Source of the DNA: Desulfobacteraceae bacterium
GTDB taxonomy: Bacteria > Desulfobacterota > Desulfobacteria > Desulfobacterales > Desulfosalsimonadaceae
DNA: 7,987 nucleotides
Assembly (NCBI GenBank): GCA_021162325.1
Contig: JAGGYV010000296.1
Span: 1-7,987 of the forward strand
Reading direction: 5' to 3'
The notes beneath the pieces are model-generated. The model was not told where the DNA came from. It searched no databases and saw only the letters and a program-made list of their open reading frames with translations. Below, piece by piece: positions 6,606-7,987 of this stretch. Within the stretch, counting starts at the first letter, position 1. Every line of letters begins with the position of its first letter. The translations under genes were made by a program, and so were the position numbers.

Positions 6606-7760
6606 TTATAATCGCTGATTCACAATCTCCGAAACTTCCATCACCTGAATTTTGCCATCCATATTTTCTGCTTTCACCGCGTCTTCCAGCATGACCGCAC
6701 ACAAGGGACATGCAACCGCAAGAATCTCTGCACCGGCATCCATGGCTTCGCGGATGCGGACACGGGCAGATGAGTCATCACCGCCGGAAAGGATATCCGT
6801 GAAATAATTACCGCCGCCCCCGCCGCAGCACAAAGCGTTTTTGCGGTTCCGGTCCATTTCAACAAGGCTTACCCCGGGAACAGACCTTAAAATCATGCGG
6901 GCAGATTCATAATCGGTATTGTGACGCCCCAGGTAGCACGGATCGTGATAGGCAATTTTTGCTTCCGGTTCTTTGCCTGAAAACGTAAGTCCGGCCATGG
7001 CAAATGCCAGCACCTGGGTGTAATGAAACACCTGATATTGACCGCCCAGAGCAGGATAATCATTTTTTAACGCATTAAAACTATGGGGCGACAAGGTAAT
7101 AATTTTTTTTACATTTTTATCATTCAGAACCTTAATGTTTTTCTCAGCGAGCTCTTCAAAAAGAGGGGTTTCACCTATGGCTTTCACATCATTTCCGTCC
7201 GAATTTAATGCCTCTGTGATGATACCAAACGAAATTCCCGCTTTTTGCAAAAGCGTTACCACTGACCGGGCGATTTCCTGGCCTCTGGGTTCATAGGTGC
7301 CCACATCATCTGCAAAAAACAGATACTCCTGCTCGGAATACGGTTCAACGTCAAGTCCGTCGAGCCATTGAGTGCTTTTTTTAATTGATTTGCCGTAAGG
7401 ATTCCCATGGAGCTGTATTTTTGTTAAATAATCACGAACCGCCGGAGGGGCCTGGCCGGCATCCAAAAGCGCTTCTTTTCCGGCAGTAAATGCCAGCAGC
7501 AACCGGTCCCGGAATTCCGGAAACGCGCAATGTTCCACGCAATTGCCGCACGTGGCGCAGGAAAACATGATCTCGGCAAACCGCGGACCGGCAGCTATCT
7601 TATCATCCAGCCATGCCCGAAGCAGCCACATCCGGCCGCCGGGTGAATACGTTTCAAACCGAAATGATAAATAGGCGGGACAGTTAATGTCGACATAATT
7701 ACCAGGCAGCTTGCAGTAGCCGCATCGAAAACATCTGTGCAGTATTTCTTCGTGTTCCAT
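6606..7760 (-). CDS. CCG-domain (Fe-S)-binding oxidoreductase subunit, HdrD/GlpC-like
   Basis: 384 residues, soluble. The N-terminus carries two ferredoxin-type [4Fe-4S] motifs: Cys10, 13, 16 with Cys27-Pro, and Cys68, 71, 74, 78 (CATCGNCVEHCAFP). The C-terminal half has a full CCG (cysteine-rich) domain: DPCYLGRH (Cys275), LCCGGGGG (Cys311-312) and ACPLC (Cys351, 354), the site that binds an unusual cluster in heterodisulfide reductase HdrD/HdrB. The usual first CCG copy (about 145-250) is recognisable, as in IITLSPHSFNALKNDYPALGG shortened here to its core SPHSFNALKNDYP. However, Ser replaces both cysteines of the family's CPHCF, and its CCGD motif reads SDGND. Proteins of this type pass electrons between quinones, thiols or flavoproteins; the partner is not in the window. 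An AAGGAAG ribosome binding site lies six bases before the ATG. It stands apart from the envelope genes and may be first or last in its own transcript. Confidence 0.88.
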   Translation of the reverse strand: MEHEEILHRCFRCGYCKLPGNYVDINCPAYLSFRFETYSPGGRMWLLRAWLDDKIAAGPRFAEIMFSCATCGNCVEHCAFPEFRDRLLLAFTAGKEALLDAGQAPPAVRDYLTKIQLHGNPYGKSIKKSTQWLDGLDVEPYSEQEYLFFADDVGTYEPRGQEIARSVVTLLQKAGISFGIITEALNSDGNDVKAIGETPLFEELAEKNIKVLNDKNVKKIITLSPHSFNALKNDYPALGGQYQVFHYTQVLAFAMAGLTFSGKEPEAKIAYHDPCYLGRHNTDYESARMILRSVPGVSLVEMDRNRKNALCCGGGGGNYFTDILSGGDDSSARVRIREAMDAGAEILAVACPLCAVMLEDAVKAENMDGKIQVMEVSEIVNQRL

Positions 7761-7836
7761 TGATCTTCCTTAAATAAAAATAAAAAGTCCTGTTTAATAT
7801 CAAATTCAATACAATGGGTTGGCTTTGAATAAGTTT

Positions 7837-7980
7837 GAAGTGACTAAAGTGACTAAAGTGATCTAAAGTTGAGGACTGCGCTTACGCGCATCATTATTTT
7901 TAATAAAAAGACAATGCCGCAGGCATTATCCACAACTTTAGCTCACTTTAAACTTTAGGCACTTAAGCTCACTTCTCACC
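7837..7980. repeat. Large imperfect inverted repeat built from AAGTGA-CTA units
   Basis: The left arm holds four tandem 9-10 base units: AAGTGACTA (7838-7846), AAGTGACTA (7847-7855), AAGTGATCTA (7856-7865) and AAGTTGAGG (7866-7874). The right arm (about 7930-7980), read on the other strand, holds AAGTGAGCTT, AAGTGCCTA, AAGTTTA, AAGTGAGCTA and AAGTTGTGG. The order of units, with the AAGTTG-GG unit innermost, is the same in both arms. About 55 bases separate them, containing two smaller hairpins. It looks like a non-coding palindromic element (MITE or intergenic repeat family), not a protein gene. It sits about 75 bases upstream of the iron-sulfur gene and may continue past the window end. Confidence 0.6.
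7913..7927. other. Small perfect hairpin inside the inverted-repeat element
   Basis: AATGCC (7913-7918) and GGCATT (7922-7927) pair perfectly around a GCA loop; with one mismatch the stem extends to nine bases (GACAATGCC / GGCATTATC). It lies in the spacer between the two repeat arms, next to a second weaker palindrome (TGCG...CGCA, 7877-7890). No T run follows closely on either strand. Confidence 0.45.
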
Positions 7981-7987
7981 TTTCCCA

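Noticed and set aside
6021..6618. Plus-strand frames of 150 and 64 codons over the DUF3187 gene and the spacer to its right
   Set aside because: The first is antisense to a gene with signal peptide and barrel pattern; the second has low-complexity content, spans the REP-like palindrome and shows no domain.
7837..7987. CRISPR array at the right end
   Set aside because: The repeats are 9-10 bases, directly abutting, in opposite orientation in two arms, and lack spacers of 30-40 bases.

Overview
The window most resembles a chromosomal segment of a Gram-negative anaerobe, probably from the Desulfobacterota (sulfate-reducer-like). This is an inference. It rests on a cytoplasmic CCG-type iron-sulfur protein of the kind common in that group, an outer-membrane DUF3187 barrel, lipid A modification machinery, moderately AT-rich intergenic DNA, and short intergenic repeats of a style I associate with those genomes. 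I could run no taxonomic search.

Layout, left to right. 1-764 (-) is the N-terminal membrane half of an LtaS-like phosphoglycerol transferase/sulfatase that runs off the left edge. Divergent from it, across a 218-base spacer holding a nested palindrome and a good sigma70-like promoter, is a complete EptA/MCR-type phosphoethanolamine transferase (983-2578, +). It converges on a minus-strand block: a DUF3187 outer-membrane protein (5385-6425), a 71-residue two-helix membrane protein (5018-5233), an OmpR-family response regulator (4126-4803) and its HAMP/HisKA sensor kinase (2748-4148). Kinase and regulator genes overlap by 23 bases. Further right, also on the minus strand, is a CCG-domain iron-sulfur protein (6606-7760). 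It is preceded by a large imperfect inverted repeat built of 9-10 base units (7837-7980) and followed by a REP-like palindrome (6557-6592).

How they may work together: the LtaS-like protein and EptA both belong to the alkaline-phosphatase superfamily and transfer phospholipid head groups on the periplasmic side. The two-component pair next door has the architecture of PmrAB/CusRS-type systems that often control such envelope changes. A shared envelope-modification locus is therefore plausible, with DUF3187 and the small membrane protein as further envelope components.

The most striking feature is an uninterrupted run of ten G residues (coding strand) in the sensor-kinase gene, in the part encoding the periplasmic sensor domain. 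A gain or loss of one G brings an immediate stop in either frame, as in classic slipped-strand phase-variation switches. If the tract is unstable, this cell lineage would switch the whole signalling system on and off. The iron-sulfur protein is also unusual: its first CCG half keeps the fold signature but has lost every cysteine.
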